Position numbers and translations under genes: made by a program
Notes under the pieces: generated by a model
Databases searched by the model: none
What the model was told of the DNA's origin: nothing
What the model saw: the letters and a program-made list of their open reading frames with translations, nothing else
Assembly: GCF_003367175.1 (NCBI RefSeq)
Contig: NZ_QRGA01000023.1
Span: 37,232 to 101,231, forward strand
From: Trinickia dinghuensis
GTDB lineage: Bacteria > Pseudomonadota > Gammaproteobacteria > Burkholderiales > Burkholderiaceae
Length of the DNA stretch: 64,000 nucleotides
Direction: 5' to 3'
Part shown: one piece after another, positions 10,267-20,403 of the stretch
How positions within the stretch are numbered: the stretch's first letter is position 1
Layout of the letters: each line of letters opens with the position of its first letter

Positions 10267-11334
10267 ATGCGTTTCGATCTCGAGTTGCCGTCGCAGCCCG
10301 CCGCATCCCATCGCGTCGCCGTGCTGCTGATCAATCTCGGCACGCCCGACGCGCCGACGCCGCGCGCCGTGCGCCGCTATCTCGCCCAGTTCCTGTCCGA
10401 TCCGCGCGTGGTCGAAATTCCCGCGCTCGTTTGGCAGCCGCTGCTGCGCGCGCTGATCCTGCCGCTGCGGGGGCGTTCGTCGGCGAAGAAATACGCGTCG
10501 GTCTGGATGCCCGAAGGCTCGCCGCTGCGCGTGTACACGGAGAGGCAGACCGAAGCGCTGCGCCAGTTGCTGCATGCGAACGGCTATCGCGTCCTCGTCG
10601 ATCACGCGATGCGCTACGGCACGCCCGGCATCGGCGCGATGCTGGGGCAGCTCAAGCTCGCGGGCGCCGAGCGCGTGCTGTTGATGCCGATGTATCCGCA
10701 ATATTCGTCGTCGACAACCGCCACGGCTTTCGACGACGCGTTCGCGGCGCTCGCGCGCATGCGCAACCAGCTCGAAGTGCGCACCGTGCGCCACTATGCC
10801 GATTCCCCGGCCTACATCGCGGCGCTGGTCGAGCAGGTGCGGCGCTATTGGGCCGCGCACGGCCAGCCCGATTTCGCGGCCGGCGATAAATTGGTGCTGA
10901 GCTTTCACGGCGTGCCGAAACGCACGATGGATCTCGGCGATCCCTACCACGATCAGTGCCGCACCACCGGGGCACTGGTGATGGCGGCGCTCGGGCTCAC
11001 GCCCACCGAATGCCGCGTGACGTTCCAGTCGCGCTTCGGCCGCGCGGAATGGCTGCAGCCGTACACGGCGCCGACCTTGCGCGAGCTGGGCGCGGCCGGA
11101 GTGCGCCGCGCGGACGTCTTTTGCCCCGGCTTCACGGCGGACTGCCTCGAAACGATCGAGGAGATCGGGATCGAAGTGCGCGACGAGTTTCTGCACGCGG
11201 GCGGGAAGGAATTTCATCGAATCGCCTGCCTCAATGCCTCCGAGGCTTGGATCGCGGCGCTGGGCGAAATCGTGGTCCAGCAATTGCAAGGGTGGCCGGC
11301 GCGCGAGAGCGTGCCGGCCGGTGTCCCGGCATGA
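10267..11334 (+). CDS. hemH: Ferrochelatase
   Basis: 355 residues; inserts ferrous iron into protoporphyrin IX, the last step of protoheme synthesis (EC 4.98.1.1). Conserved blocks include [12 protein letters not shown] near the N-terminus, the [10 protein letters not shown] segment, LSFHGVPKR with the catalytic histidine, and [14 protein letters not shown] near the C-terminus. The ATG at 10267 gives [10 protein letters not shown], the usual Burkholderia beginning; an in-frame TTG six bases upstream is less likely. hrcA lies before it and an Hsp15-like gene after it. Confidence 0.97.
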   Translation: MRFDLELPSQPAASHRVAVLLINLGTPDAPTPRAVRRYLAQFLSDPRVVEIPALVWQPLLRALILPLRGRSSAKKYASVWMPEGSPLRVYTERQTEALRQLLHANGYRVLVDHAMRYGTPGIGAMLGQLKLAGAERVLLMPMYPQYSSSTTATAFDDAFAALARMRNQLEVRTVRHYADSPAYIAALVEQVRRYWAAHGQPDFAAGDKLVLSFHGVPKRTMDLGDPYHDQCRTTGALVMAALGLTPTECRVTFQSRFGRAEWLQPYTAPTLRELGAAGVRRADVFCPGFTADCLETIEEIGIEVRDEFLHAGGKEFHRIACLNASEAWIAALGEIVVQQLQGWPARESVPAGVPA

Positions 11335-11377
11335 ACGTTCCCGCCGCGCGTCATGGCGTTTATTTTCCGATGCTGCG

Positions 11378-11785
11378 ATGAATCACAAGATTTCGACCGA
11401 ACCCGGCGCGCGCACGCGCATCGACAAATGGCTCTGGGCCGCCCGTTTCTTCAAGACGCGGTCGCTGGCCGCCGATGCCGTCGAGAAAGGCCACGCGCGC
11501 ATCGGCGGCGCAACGGTGAAGCCGGCGAAGGATGTTCGGATCGGCGATCTCGTCACGGTCGAGATCGAGCGGATCGTGTGGGAGGTCCAGGTGCTCGGGA
11601 TCTGCGAGGTGCGCGGGCCGGCGAGCGTGGCGCAAACGCTCTACGCGGAGACGCCGGACAGCCAGACCAAGCGCGCGGCGGAAGCCGAGCGGCGCCGCAC
11701 CTATCGCGAGCCCGCGGCCGCGCTGCAAGGGCGGCCGACGAAGCGCGACCGGCGCGTCATTGACAAGTTTTCAGGCGGGGATTGA
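11378..11785 (+). CDS. hslR: Hsp15-like S4-domain RNA-binding protein
   Basis: 135 residues. An S4 RNA-binding domain covers about residues 13-75 (RIDKWLWAARFFKTRSLA, then GHARIGG and a VKPAKDVRIGD turn). The C-terminus is basic and Arg-rich. Family knowledge: Hsp15 binds free 50S subunits carrying nascent chains and helps recycle them after heat shock. Its place between hemH and grpE, in a heat-shock locus, agrees with this. The last 29 bases overlap a possible small minus-strand gene. Confidence 0.88.
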   Translation: MNHKISTEPGARTRIDKWLWAARFFKTRSLAADAVEKGHARIGGATVKPAKDVRIGDLVTVEIERIVWEVQVLGICEVRGPASVAQTLYAETPDSQTKRAAEAERRRTYREPAAALQGRPTKRDRRVIDKFSGGD

Positions 11786-11918
11786 ACAGCGAATCGATCG
11801 CGGCGTGCGCGCCACCGTATTCCGTCGTGCAGGCGGTCACGGCGCCGGACAGGCAAATGGTGGTGGTTCCCGCGACGAGTACCAGGGCGACCACCGCAAC
11901 GGCAAAGGTCAGTTTCAC
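11757..11918 (-). CDS. Possible small secreted or membrane protein (53 aa)
   Basis: A GTG start at 11918 follows a good purine-rich ribosome binding site (GAGGGAG). The frame encodes 53 residues starting MKLTFAVAVVALVLVAG. The first 30 residues look like a signal peptide or membrane helix, and the short tail contains two cysteines. It ends inside the 3' end of the Hsp15-like gene. No family was recognised. Support is the ribosome site plus the signal-like N-terminus; opposing it are the small size and the overlap. Confidence 0.4.
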   Translation of the reverse strand: MKLTFAVAVVALVLVAGTTTICLSGAVTACTTEYGGAHAAIDSLFNPRLKTCQ

Positions 11919-12306
11919 GGTACTCCCTCACGCGGAGAAAGGCGAATCGGACGTCGGCAACTCGGATGGGCACAGCTTGAGTGCGTTCCGGAGCGGGGGG
12001 CTCGGATTCGAAACGCATGCAAGCAGTTTAGGGCAAACCAGGATGGTGCTCAACGCGGTTTTGCCTTCGGTGCCGGTAACCAGTGTTACCGTTCGTTTCC
12101 GGCTCGCATTAAGTGCAAAAAAGGGGCGCGCAGGGGCTTGAAATGCGGCTCGGCAGCCCCATCTGCCGAAGCAATGCACGGCGGCATAGTTGTATTCGAG
12201 CAACGGGTCGAACCACGATGCGGTTTACGTTGCCCGGCCGGGCGGGGCGAAGTCCCCGCCTGTCGGCCGCTGCTTCGATTTCACTTTTTGGACGATTTTC
12301 AGCGAC
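11919..12306. other. Intergenic region before grpE
   Basis: No convincing gene was found in these 388 bases. They hold a 7 bp inverted repeat (CGGTAAC-CAGT-GTTACCG, 12074-12091), which could be an operator, and the sigma-32 type promoter of grpE at 12137-12164. Plus-strand frames here lack good codon use. Confidence 0.6.
12137..12164 (+). promoter_or_regulatory. Sigma-32 (RpoH) promoter of grpE
   Basis: CTTGAAA at 12137-12143, 13 bases, then CCCCATCT at 12157-12164. This is an exact match to the E. coli heat-shock consensus CTTGAAA-N13-15-CCCCATNT. It lies about 145 bases before the grpE start. Confidence 0.85.
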
Positions 12307-12891
12307 ATGGAACATACGCAAGACAATCCGGCCAACCAGCAACCGTCGTCTCCCGACGCGACCGCGCAGCAGGGCGCGGCTGAGAACGCCGCGGCGCAGA
12401 GCGCCGCCGCCCAGGGCCAGCCCGCTGCCGCCGGCGCGTCCCCCGACGCCGCGCTAGCCGAAGCACAGGCGAAAGTCGCCGAGCTGAGCGAGAGCTTCTT
12501 GCGCGCGAAGGCCGAGACGGAAAACGTCCGCCGCCGCGCCGCCGAGGACGTGACGAAGGCGCGCAAGTTCGCGATCGAAGCGTTCGCCGAGCATCTGCTG
12601 CCCGTGCTGGACAGCCTCGAAGCCGCTTTGGCCGATACCTCGGGCGATGCCGCGAAGCTGCGCGAGGGCGTCGATCTGACGCTGCGCCAGCTGTCGAGCG
12701 CGATGGAAAAGGGCCGCGTGACGGTTGTGAACCCGGTGGGCGAGAAGTTCGATCCGCATCAGCATCAGGCCATTTCCATGGTGCCGGCGGAACAAGAAGC
12801 GAATACGGTCGTTTCCGTGCTGCAAAAGGGCTATGCGATCGCCGATCGCGTGCTGCGCCCGGCGCTCGTGACGGTCGCGGCGCCGAAGTAA
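12307..12891 (+). CDS. grpE: Nucleotide exchange factor GrpE
   Basis: 194 residues. GrpE releases ADP from DnaK and acts as the thermosensor of the DnaK cycle. The first 55 residues are low-complexity (Ala, Gln, Pro). A long helical stretch follows ([19 protein letters not shown]), then the beta domain with [15 protein letters not shown] and a C-terminal [16 protein letters not shown]. The ATG at 12307 is preceded by a sigma-32 promoter, and dnaK follows after 261 bases. Confidence 0.97.
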   Translation: MEHTQDNPANQQPSSPDATAQQGAAENAAAQSAAAQGQPAAAGASPDAALAEAQAKVAELSESFLRAKAETENVRRRAAEDVTKARKFAIEAFAEHLLPVLDSLEAALADTSGDAAKLREGVDLTLRQLSSAMEKGRVTVVNPVGEKFDPHQHQAISMVPAEQEANTVVSVLQKGYAIADRVLRPALVTVAAPK

Positions 12892-13037
12892 GCCGCGCGG
12901 CAAGCCCCACGCAAGGCGCCGTCGATGAGCGCGCACGGCGTCGACGCCACCGCGTTTTCCGTTTTCGAGAGCGGGACGTGTCCGGCGAGGCGCGGGCGAA
13001 AATTGCAAAAATCGATTGACCTTATAGATTTCAGGGT

Positions 13038-13065
13038 CTTGAAAACGGTCCGGCGGCACACATCT
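13038..13065 (+). promoter_or_regulatory. Putative sigma-32 promoter of dnaK
   Basis: CTTGAAA at 13038-13044, 13 bases, then ACACATCT at 13058-13065. The -35 is perfect and the -10 differs from CCCCATNT at two positions. It lies about 90 bases before the dnaK start and would allow dnaK induction apart from grpE. Confidence 0.65.
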
Positions 13066-13152
13066 TGGGTGCAGGTTTGAATTGAGCGGGCGGCAGCGCC
13101 AACGAAGCGCCGTCTCGTCGAAGTAATCGGAATATCTCGGAGATCAGGAAAA

Positions 13153-15117
13153 ATGGGCAAGATTATCGGTATCGACCTCGGCACCACGAACTCGTGCGTG
13201 GCGCTGATGGAAGGCAACCAAGTGAAGGTGATCGAGAACTCGGAGGGCGCTCGCACGACCCCGTCGATCATCGCCTACATGGACGACAACGAAGTGCTCG
13301 TCGGTGCGCCGGCCAAGCGTCAGTCGGTGACGAACCCGAGGAACACGCTGTTCGCGGTCAAGCGCCTGATCGGCCGCCGCTTCGAAGAAAAGGAAGTGCA
13401 GAAGGACATCGGCCTGATGCCCTACAAGATCCTGAAGGCCGACAACGGCGACGCCTGGGTCGAAGCGCACGGCGAAAAGCTCGCTCCGCCGCAAATCTCG
13501 GCGGAAGTGCTGCGCAAGATGAAGAAGACGGCCGAAGACTACCTCGGCGAGCCGGTCACGGAAGCCGTGATCACGGTGCCGGCGTACTTCAACGACAGCC
13601 AGCGTCAAGCCACGAAGGATGCGGGCCGCATTGCCGGTTTGGAAGTCAAGCGGATCATCAACGAGCCGACGGCGGCCGCGCTGGCGTTCGGCCTGGACAA
13701 GGCCGAAAAGGGCGACCGCAAGATCGCCGTGTATGACCTCGGCGGCGGCACGTTCGACGTTTCGATCATCGAGATCGCCGACGTCGACGGCGAAATGCAG
13801 TTCGAAGTGCTCTCGACGAACGGCGATACGTTCCTCGGCGGCGAAGACTTCGACCAGCGCATCATCGATTACATCATCGGCGAGTTCAAGAAGGAGCAGG
13901 GCGTCGATCTGTCGAAGGACGTGCTCGCGCTGCAGCGCCTGAAGGAAGCGGCCGAAAAGGCGAAGATCGAGCTGTCGTCGAGCCAGCAGACCGAAATCAA
14001 CCTGCCGTACATCACGGCCGACGCCTCGGGTCCGAAGCACTTGAACCTGAAGATCACGCGCGCCAAGCTCGAAGCGCTCGTGGAAGAGCTGATCACGCGT
14101 ACCGTCGAGCCGTGCCGCATCGCGATCAAGGATGCCGGCGTGAAGATCAGCGACATCGACGACGTCATCCTCGTCGGCGGTATGACGCGTATGCCGAAGG
14201 TGCAGGACACGGTCAAGGAATTCTTCGGCAAGGAGCCGCGCCGCGACGTGAACCCTGACGAAGCCGTGGCCGTGGGCGCCGCGATTCAAGGGCAGGTGCT
14301 CTCGGGCGAGCGCAAGGACGTGCTGCTGCTGGACGTGACGCCGCTTTCGCTCGGCATCGAGACGCTCGGTGGCGTGATGACGAAGATGATCAACAAGAAC
14401 ACCACGATCCCGACGAAGCACGCGCAAGTGTATTCGACGGCCGACGACAGCCAATCGGCGGTGACGATCAAGGTGTTCCAAGGCGAGCGCGAGATGGCCG
14501 CGGGCAACAAGCTGCTCGGCGAATTCAACCTCGAAGGGATTCCGCCCGCGCCGCGCGGCGTGCCGCAGATCGAAGTGACGTTCGACATCGACGCGAACGG
14601 CATCTTGCACGTCGGCGCGAAGGACAAGGCGACGGGCAAGGAAAACAAGATCACCATCAAGGCGAACTCGGGCTTGTCCGAAGCCGAGATCGAAAAGATG
14701 GTGAAGGATGCCGAGGCGAATGCCGAGGAAGATCACCGCATGCGCGAGCTGGCCGATGCGCGCAACCAAGGCGACGCCCTGGTGCACAGCACGAAGAAGG
14801 CGCTGACCGAGTACGGCGACAAGATCGACGCCTCCGAGAAGGAGAAGATCGAGTCGGCATTGAAGGAACTCGAGGACACGCTGAAGAGCAGCTCGGCCGA
14901 CAAGGCGGAGATCGAAGCGAAGGTCGAGGCGGTCGCCACGGCGTCGCAAAAGCTAGGCGAAAAGATGTACGCCGACATGCAGGCGCAAGGCGCCGCCGGC
15001 GCGGCAGCCGGTGGTGCGTCGGCGGGCGGTGCGGGCGGAGCGAGCGCCGGCCAGGGCACGAGCAAGCCCGAGGACGACGTCGTCGATGCCGAGTTCAAGG
15101 AAGTGAAGAAGGACTGA
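13153..15117 (+). CDS. dnaK: Molecular chaperone DnaK (Hsp70)
   Basis: 654 residues. The ATPase domain starts with [14 protein letters not shown], has [20 protein letters not shown] near residue 140 and [12 protein letters not shown] near 195. The substrate-binding domain follows the linker [16 protein letters not shown] near residue 390. The Gly/Ala-rich tail ends [14 protein letters not shown], the conserved C-terminal motif. It is the central foldase working with DnaJ and GrpE on either side. Codon use is strongly biased, as expected for a highly expressed gene. Confidence 0.98.
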   Translation: MGKIIGIDLGTTNSCVALMEGNQVKVIENSEGARTTPSIIAYMDDNEVLVGAPAKRQSVTNPRNTLFAVKRLIGRRFEEKEVQKDIGLMPYKILKADNGDAWVEAHGEKLAPPQISAEVLRKMKKTAEDYLGEPVTEAVITVPAYFNDSQRQATKDAGRIAGLEVKRIINEPTAAALAFGLDKAEKGDRKIAVYDLGGGTFDVSIIEIADVDGEMQFEVLSTNGDTFLGGEDFDQRIIDYIIGEFKKEQGVDLSKDVLALQRLKEAAEKAKIELSSSQQTEINLPYITADASGPKHLNLKITRAKLEALVEELITRTVEPCRIAIKDAGVKISDIDDVILVGGMTRMPKVQDTVKEFFGKEPRRDVNPDEAVAVGAAIQGQVLSGERKDVLLLDVTPLSLGIETLGGVMTKMINKNTTIPTKHAQVYSTADDSQSAVTIKVFQGEREMAAGNKLLGEFNLEGIPPAPRGVPQIEVTFDIDANGILHVGAKDKATGKENKITIKANSGLSEAEIEKMVKDAEANAEEDHRMRELADARNQGDALVHSTKKALTEYGDKIDASEKEKIESALKELEDTLKSSSADKAEIEAKVEAVATASQKLGEKMYADMQAQGAAGAAAGGASAGGAGGASAGQGTSKPEDDVVDAEFKEVKKD

Positions 15118-15153
15118 CGATTGACTGACGGCCGCGGAAATCGCGCCGTGAAG

Positions 15154-15180
15154 CGGCCGGCCATGAAAATGGACCGGCCG
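15154..15180 (+). promoter_or_regulatory. Intercistronic hairpin between dnaK and dnaJ
   Basis: CGGCCGGCCAT, loop GAAA, then ATGGACCGGCCG: a stem of about 11 bp with one bulged base. No U-run follows. A hairpin here could trim or stabilise the dnaK part of a dnaK-dnaJ transcript or partly terminate it, giving more DnaK than DnaJ. Confidence 0.5.
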
Positions 15181-15349
15181 GATCGACGCCTGGCGGGCCT
15201 TCGGGTCCTCCGGGCACATTTGCTTTATGGAGGGCGGGGCTGCTTGGCCCGTTCGAGACGGCCTGGCGGTGCCAGCCTAACGAGTCGCAAGACTCCACAG
15301 TATGCGAAAGGAGCGGTCGCGCCCCAAAGCGCGAACCGGCGGTGAACCG

Positions 15350-16492
15350 ATGGCGAAACGGGATTACTACGAGGTTCTGGGCGTTGCGAAGAACGCGAGC
15401 GACGACGAGATCAAGAAGGCGTATCGCAAGCTCGCGATGAAGTACCACCCCGACCGCAACCCGGACAGCAAGAATGCCGAAGAGCATTTCAAAGAGGTGA
15501 AGGAAGCCTATGAAATGCTGTCGGACTCGCAAAAGCGCGGGGCGTACGACCAGTACGGTCACGCCGGCGTCGATCCGAACATGGCGGGCGCCGCGGGTGC
15601 GCAAGGCTTCGGCGGCTTCGCCGATGCGTTCGGCGATATCTTCGGCGACATCTTCGGACAAGCAGCGGGCGGCGCCGGTGCGGGCCGCGGCCGCGCGGGC
15701 CCTCAGGTCTACCGTGGCGCCGATCTGCGCTACAGCATGGAGATCACGCTCGAGCAAGCGGCGCACGGCTGCGAGACGCAGATTCGCGTGCCGAGCTGGG
15801 TCTCGTGCGAGATCTGTCACGGCTCGGGCGCCAAACCCGGCACGAAGCCCGAAACCTGTCCGACCTGTAACGGCTCGGGCGCCGTGCGCATGTCGCAGGG
15901 CTTTTTCAGCATCCAGCAGACGTGTCCCAAGTGTCACGGCACCGGCTCCTACATTCCCGATCCGTGCGTGAACTGTCACGGCGCTGGAAAGGTGAAGGAG
16001 ACGAAGACGCTCGAGGTCAAGATTCCGGCCGGCATCGACGACGGCATGCGCATCCGTTCGTCGGGCAACGGCGAGCCGGGTGTCAACGGCGGGCCACCGG
16101 GGGACCTGTACGTCGAGATCCACATCAAGGCGCACACGGTGTTCGAGCGCGACGGCGACGATCTGCACTGCCAAATGCCGATTCCGTTCACGACGGCGGC
16201 GCTCGGCGGCGAGATCGAAGTGCCGACGCTCGCGGGCCGCGCGTCGTTCACGGTGCCCGAGGGCACGCAGTCGGGCAAGACGTTCCGGCTCCGCGGCAAG
16301 GGCATCAAGGGCCTGCGCTCGAGCGTTCCCGGCGATCTGTACGTGCACGTGCAAGTCGAAACGCCCGTCAAGCTGACCGACCCGCAGCGCGATCTGCTCA
16401 AGCAGTTCGAGAAGTCGCTCGTTGAAGGCGGTCCGCGTCACAGCCCGCAGAGCAAAAGCTGGTTCGACCGGGTGAAGAGTTTTTTCGATTGA
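15350..16492 (+). CDS. dnaJ: Co-chaperone DnaJ (Hsp40)
   Basis: 380 residues. The J domain starts [12 protein letters not shown] and has the HPD tripeptide in [11 protein letters not shown] Gly/Phe-rich linker follows (residues about 75-120). The zinc-binding region has four CxxCxGxG-type repeats ([32 protein letters not shown]). The C-terminal substrate-binding domains are complete. An in-frame start at 15302 is ignored because the J-domain start is conserved. Confidence 0.98.
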   Translation: MAKRDYYEVLGVAKNASDDEIKKAYRKLAMKYHPDRNPDSKNAEEHFKEVKEAYEMLSDSQKRGAYDQYGHAGVDPNMAGAAGAQGFGGFADAFGDIFGDIFGQAAGGAGAGRGRAGPQVYRGADLRYSMEITLEQAAHGCETQIRVPSWVSCEICHGSGAKPGTKPETCPTCNGSGAVRMSQGFFSIQQTCPKCHGTGSYIPDPCVNCHGAGKVKETKTLEVKIPAGIDDGMRIRSSGNGEPGVNGGPPGDLYVEIHIKAHTVFERDGDDLHCQMPIPFTTAALGGEIEVPTLAGRASFTVPEGTQSGKTFRLRGKGIKGLRSSVPGDLYVHVQVETPVKLTDPQRDLLKQFEKSLVEGGPRHSPQSKSWFDRVKSFFD

Positions 16493-16562
16493 TCGGCTGG
16501 TCGGGCGTGCGCTCGTTCGCACGACGTGTTGTTGCACGAGCGCGCCGACGCAAGGGTAGTAG

Positions 16563-18701
16563 ATGAACGCAGAACAACGCGGCGCCGTTTTCGCGCTGCT
16601 CGACGATTGCGACGCGAGCGCCGCGACTCCCACCAGCCGTCTCTACACGGGCTTCGCGCGGGCGCATGTCTGCACGGATCCTTCGATGCTCGACGCGGTC
16701 TGTGCCGAAGTCGAGCGCGACGTGCGCGGCGGGTTGCACGCCGTCATGCTGGGCGATTACGAATTTGGCCGCGATTTGGAATTCGGCAAGCGGCTGATTG
16801 CCTCGGCGGCTGTTCCGGCTTCGGTAGCCTCTTATTCGCCTTCTCGATTCACGCAGCGCGGCGATGCCTCGCTGCGTTTTTTGTTGTTCGAGCGATGCGA
16901 TAAGCGCTCGCGCGAGCAGGTCGATGCGTGGCTCGCGGCACTCGACGGCGGCATGCCGCCCGAGCATGGCGGGGCGGTATCGGGCGCGGGCGCGGGCATC
17001 GGAACTGGCACTGGCACTGGTGAGGCCGAGGCGCTGCCGCCGCCGCCGCCGTCCGTGGCCGGCGCGGCGAACGTCGTCGAGAGCGTGACGCCCGAGGCGT
17101 TCGCAACGGCGATCGCTGCCGTGCATGAAGCGCTGCGTGCCGGCGAGTCTTACCAAATCAACTACACCTATCGCCTCGCATTCGAGGCGTTCGGTTCGCC
17201 CGTCGGGCTGTACCGGCGCTTGCGCGCGCGGCAGCCTGTCCGTTACGGCGCGCTGATCGCGCTGCCCGGCGACGAATGGGTGCTCTCTTGCTCGCCGGAG
17301 CTGTTCGTCGAAAAGCAAGGGGGGCGGCTGCGCACGCGCCCGATGAAGGGAACGACGGCGCGCGGCGCCTCGCCCGAGGACGATGCGCGCGCGGCGGCCT
17401 TCTTGCGCAGCGATCCCAAGAATCGGGCCGAGAACCTGATGATCGTGGATTTGCTGCGCAACGACCTCTCGCGCGTGGCGAAGACGGGCTCCGTTTGCGT
17501 TCCCGCGTTGTTTTCGGTCGAACCGTATCCGTCGATCTGGGGGATGACCTCGACGATCGAGGCGGACTTGCGCGAGCGAACCTCGTTCGCCGGCATCCTG
17601 CGCGCGCTGTTTCCGTGCGGATCGATCACGGGCGCGCCCAAGCACCGGACGATGCAGCTCATCGACGAGATCGAAACGACGCCGCGCGGGCTCTACACGG
17701 GCACGATCGGCTGGGTCGAAGCGCCGGCTGCAACGTCCGCGCACGGCGAGGAGGCCGGCTGCGGCGATTTCTGTCTATCGGTCACGATTCGCACACTGAC
17801 GCTTGGCGCGCCGTCCGGTACGCGCGGCACGCGGCGCGGGACGATGGGGGTCGGCGGCGGCATCGTGCTAGACAGCGTGGCCGCCGACGAATACGCGGAA
17901 TGCCGGCTCAAGGCGAAGTTCCTGACGGGCGCGGACCCGGGGCTGCAGTTGTTCGAGACGATGTATGGGACGCGCAACGACGGCGTGCGCTACCTCGAGC
18001 GGCATCTTGCGCGCCTGGGCAAGAGCGCGGCCGCACTAGACTTCCTATTCGACGAATCGGTGCTGCGCGAACGCTTAGCAAAGCAATGCGCGCAATTTCC
18101 GGCGGGCGTCGCGCACCGGGTGCGGCTCGCGCTGAGCAAGGATGGCAGCGCGCAGATCACGAGTGCCGTGCTCGGCGAAGTGATGCGGCTCGCCGATGCG
18201 GGCGATACGGCTAATATGGCTAATACGGTCGATGCCGCCAACACGGGCTATTCGGGCGGGGCGGCAGCCGATCGGCCCGCCGCTCCCGATAACGCCTTCG
18301 CGCCGGTCGGCGTTCTGCTCGCACCGGAGCACGGCTTCGAGCCCGTGCGCTCGGACGATTTCCTACTCCGGCATAAAAGCACGTCGCGCGCCGAATTCGA
18401 CCGCGCCTGGCGATTGGCCGAAGCGCGAGGCTGCTTCGACACGCTGTTCTTCAACGAACGCGGGGCGTTGACCGAGGGCGGGCGCTCGAACGTGTTCGTC
18501 AAGCTCGACGGCCGCTGGTATACGCCGCCGCTATCGGCGGGGCTGCTGCCGGGCGTGATGCGGCAAGTACTGCTCGAAGATCCCGCGATGCAGGCGAGCG
18601 AGCGGACGCTGACCCAAGCCGACTTGTTGCGCGCGGAAGCACTCGTCATCTGCAATGCGTTGCGCGGTGCTTTGCCCGCGCGCATCGTTCGGAACGCCTA
18701 A
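16563..18701 (+). CDS. pabB: Fused aminodeoxychorismate synthase component I / aminodeoxychorismate lyase
   Basis: 712 residues. The N-terminal two thirds are a chorismate-binding domain of the PabB/TrpE family, with ESYQINYTYRL near residue 195, MKGTTARG near 262 and GAPKHRTMQLIDEIE near 357. From about residue 460 a class IV PLP-dependent aminotransferase (PabC-like) domain starts at GLQLFETMYG and ends with ALVICNALRGALPARIV. Together these make 4-aminobenzoate for folate; the glutamine amidotransferase PabA must be elsewhere. Residues about 145-160 and 555-580 are low-complexity inserts. It lies 70 bases after dnaJ. Confidence 0.93.
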   Translation: MNAEQRGAVFALLDDCDASAATPTSRLYTGFARAHVCTDPSMLDAVCAEVERDVRGGLHAVMLGDYEFGRDLEFGKRLIASAAVPASVASYSPSRFTQRGDASLRFLLFERCDKRSREQVDAWLAALDGGMPPEHGGAVSGAGAGIGTGTGTGEAEALPPPPPSVAGAANVVESVTPEAFATAIAAVHEALRAGESYQINYTYRLAFEAFGSPVGLYRRLRARQPVRYGALIALPGDEWVLSCSPELFVEKQGGRLRTRPMKGTTARGASPEDDARAAAFLRSDPKNRAENLMIVDLLRNDLSRVAKTGSVCVPALFSVEPYPSIWGMTSTIEADLRERTSFAGILRALFPCGSITGAPKHRTMQLIDEIETTPRGLYTGTIGWVEAPAATSAHGEEAGCGDFCLSVTIRTLTLGAPSGTRGTRRGTMGVGGGIVLDSVAADEYAECRLKAKFLTGADPGLQLFETMYGTRNDGVRYLERHLARLGKSAAALDFLFDESVLRERLAKQCAQFPAGVAHRVRLALSKDGSAQITSAVLGEVMRLADAGDTANMANTVDAANTGYSGGAAADRPAAPDNAFAPVGVLLAPEHGFEPVRSDDFLLRHKSTSRAEFDRAWRLAEARGCFDTLFFNERGALTEGGRSNVFVKLDGRWYTPPLSAGLLPGVMRQVLLEDPAMQASERTLTQADLLRAEALVICNALRGALPARIVRNA

Positions 18702-18807
18702 GCGCTAGCTCGTACGCGCCCGCACTCGACCTGGGGTGCGGAGGCGACCCGGCGGCGGCCGTCGTCGGCAGGTCCGGCGACAACCCATTCGAGTGCAAAA
18801 CGTGGTT

Positions 18808-19623
18808 TCAGAACACGTGCTCGAGCCCGGGGAACGAGCCGTCCTTGACGGCCTTCACGTACGCCTCGACGGCTGCCCCGACGCTGGGCGCGCCGGCCAT
18901 GAAATCCTTCACGAAGCGGGCCGGCTTGCCGGGGAAGATGCCGAGCATGTCGTGCAAGACGAGCACTTGGCCCGAACAGTCGACACCGGCGCCGATGCCG
19001 ATCGTGGGCACGGCGACGGCCTTCGTGACGGCCGCCGCGACGGCCGGCGGCACGGCTTCGAGCAGGACCGCTTGGGCGCCGGCGTCCTGCATCGCGCGTG
19101 CGTCGCGCAGCAGGCGGCTCGCGCCTTCCTCGGTTCGGCCTTGCACTTTGAACCCGCCGAACGCATGCACCGACTGCGGAGTCAGCCCGATGTGCGCGCA
19201 GACGGGCACCGAGCGCTCGACGAGAAAGCGCACCGTTTCGGCCAGCCATTCGCCGCCTTCGAGCTTGATCATCTGCGCGCCGGCGCGCATGACTTCGACC
19301 GAACTCGCGAACGCATCGGCCGGCGTGCCGTAGGTGCCGAACGGCAGATCGGCGGCGATCAGCGCACGCGGCTGCGCGCGCGCGACGCAGGCGGTGTGAT
19401 AGGCGATGTCGGCGAGCGTGACGGGCAGCGTCGTCGTTTGACCTTGCACGACGTTGCCGAGCGAATCGCCGATCAACAGCACGTCGACGCCCGATCGGTC
19501 GAGCAGCGATGCGAAGCTCGCGTCGTAGCACGTCAGCATCGCGATCTTCTCGCCCGCTTCACGCATGGCCTGCAGCTTCGGCACGGTGATCTTCGGCCGG
19601 TTGGATTCCTGCAAATAGGTCAT
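18808..19623 (-). CDS. panB: 3-methyl-2-oxobutanoate hydroxymethyltransferase
   Basis: 271 residues, the PanB decamer family (EC 2.1.2.11): makes ketopantoate for pantothenate and CoA. Conserved blocks include [37 protein letters not shown] and the C-terminal PARFVKDF. It is the last gene of the leftward run hda, HAD, pcnB, folK, dNK, panB, and it converges on the pabB fusion. The 106-base gap beyond its stop holds a distant 8 bp inverted repeat (GCACTCGA/TCGAGTGC, 18722 and 18789) but no clear terminator. Confidence 0.97.
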   Translation of the reverse strand: MTYLQESNRPKITVPKLQAMREAGEKIAMLTCYDASFASLLDRSGVDVLLIGDSLGNVVQGQTTTLPVTLADIAYHTACVARAQPRALIAADLPFGTYGTPADAFASSVEVMRAGAQMIKLEGGEWLAETVRFLVERSVPVCAHIGLTPQSVHAFGGFKVQGRTEEGASRLLRDARAMQDAGAQAVLLEAVPPAVAAAVTKAVAVPTIGIGAGVDCSGQVLVLHDMLGIFPGKPARFVKDFMAGAPSVGAAVEAYVKAVKDGSFPGLEHVF

Positions 19624-19710
19624 CGAAAGTCTCGTGTTCGGAAAAAGGGACGCCGGGAAACCGGGAACCCGTAAAGGAAATTTAGCGTGCGTGCACCGAC
19701 GGACCGGATA

Positions 19711-20403
19711 TTAAAGCGCTTTGACGAAGCTCGCCTTGCGTCCGCGCATCGTCTCGATGTGTTCGATCAGCAGCGCGAAATCCGTATCGGATTCGAGCAG
19801 ATTCAGGTGCTCGGTGTTGACGGTCAGCACGGGGCTGTCGTCGTAGTGATAGAAGAACTGATCGTAGGCGTCGCTCAGTTGGCGCAGATACGTTTCGGAG
19901 ATTCTCGCTTCTTCCGATCGTGCACGCTTGTTCACGCGCGTGAGCAGCGTCGCGGGGCTCGCCTGGAGGTGAATGACGAGGTCGGGCACCGGCGCATCCG
20001 CGGCGGCGATGCGCTCGGCTAGCAACTGATAGAGCGGCCATTCGTCGGCATCGAGCGTCAGGCGCGCGAAGATCGCGCTCTTGTGCGGGATGAAATCGGT
20101 GACGAGTGCGTGTGCGTCGCCTCGCGCGAGCAGTTCCGCGGCTTGGCGGCCCTCTTCGGTGCGCTGCAGCGCGAATTGGAGTTCGGTGGCCAGCGCGTAG
20201 CGCGGCATGTCGCCGTAAAAGCGGGCGAGAAACGGATTGGCTTCGGGCCGCTCGAGCAGCGTGCGCATCGGCCAGCGCTCGGCGAGCCGCTGCGCCAGCA
20301 AGGTCTTGCCCGCGCCGATCGGTCCTTCGATCGCGATGTAGCGGTGCGGGGCGCGCAAGTCGGGAGCCGTCACCGTTACAGGCGGGACATTCGACGGCAT
20401 CAT
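19711..20403 (-). CDS. Deoxynucleoside kinase family protein
   Basis: 230 residues. The P-loop is IEGPIGAGKT near residue 24. The family motif ERPEANPFL, the DFIPHKS segment and an Arg-rich lid (TRVNKRARSEE) follow. This matches the deoxyadenosine/deoxyguanosine kinase group, which salvages deoxynucleosides; the exact substrate cannot be read from sequence. The first ATG (20403) overlaps the folK stop as ATGA; a second in-frame ATG follows directly. Clustering with folK and panB is common in Burkholderiaceae. Confidence 0.9.
   Translation of the reverse strand: MMPSNVPPVTVTAPDLRAPHRYIAIEGPIGAGKTLLAQRLAERWPMRTLLERPEANPFLARFYGDMPRYALATELQFALQRTEEGRQAAELLARGDAHALVTDFIPHKSAIFARLTLDADEWPLYQLLAERIAAADAPVPDLVIHLQASPATLLTRVNKRARSEEARISETYLRQLSDAYDQFFYHYDDSPVLTVNTEHLNLLESDTDFALLIEHIETMRGRKASFVKAL

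Noticed and set aside
11782..12141. 119-codon plus-strand frame after the Hsp15-like gene
   Set aside because: It overlaps a minus-strand frame with a better ribosome site and signal peptide, and no family resemblance was seen.
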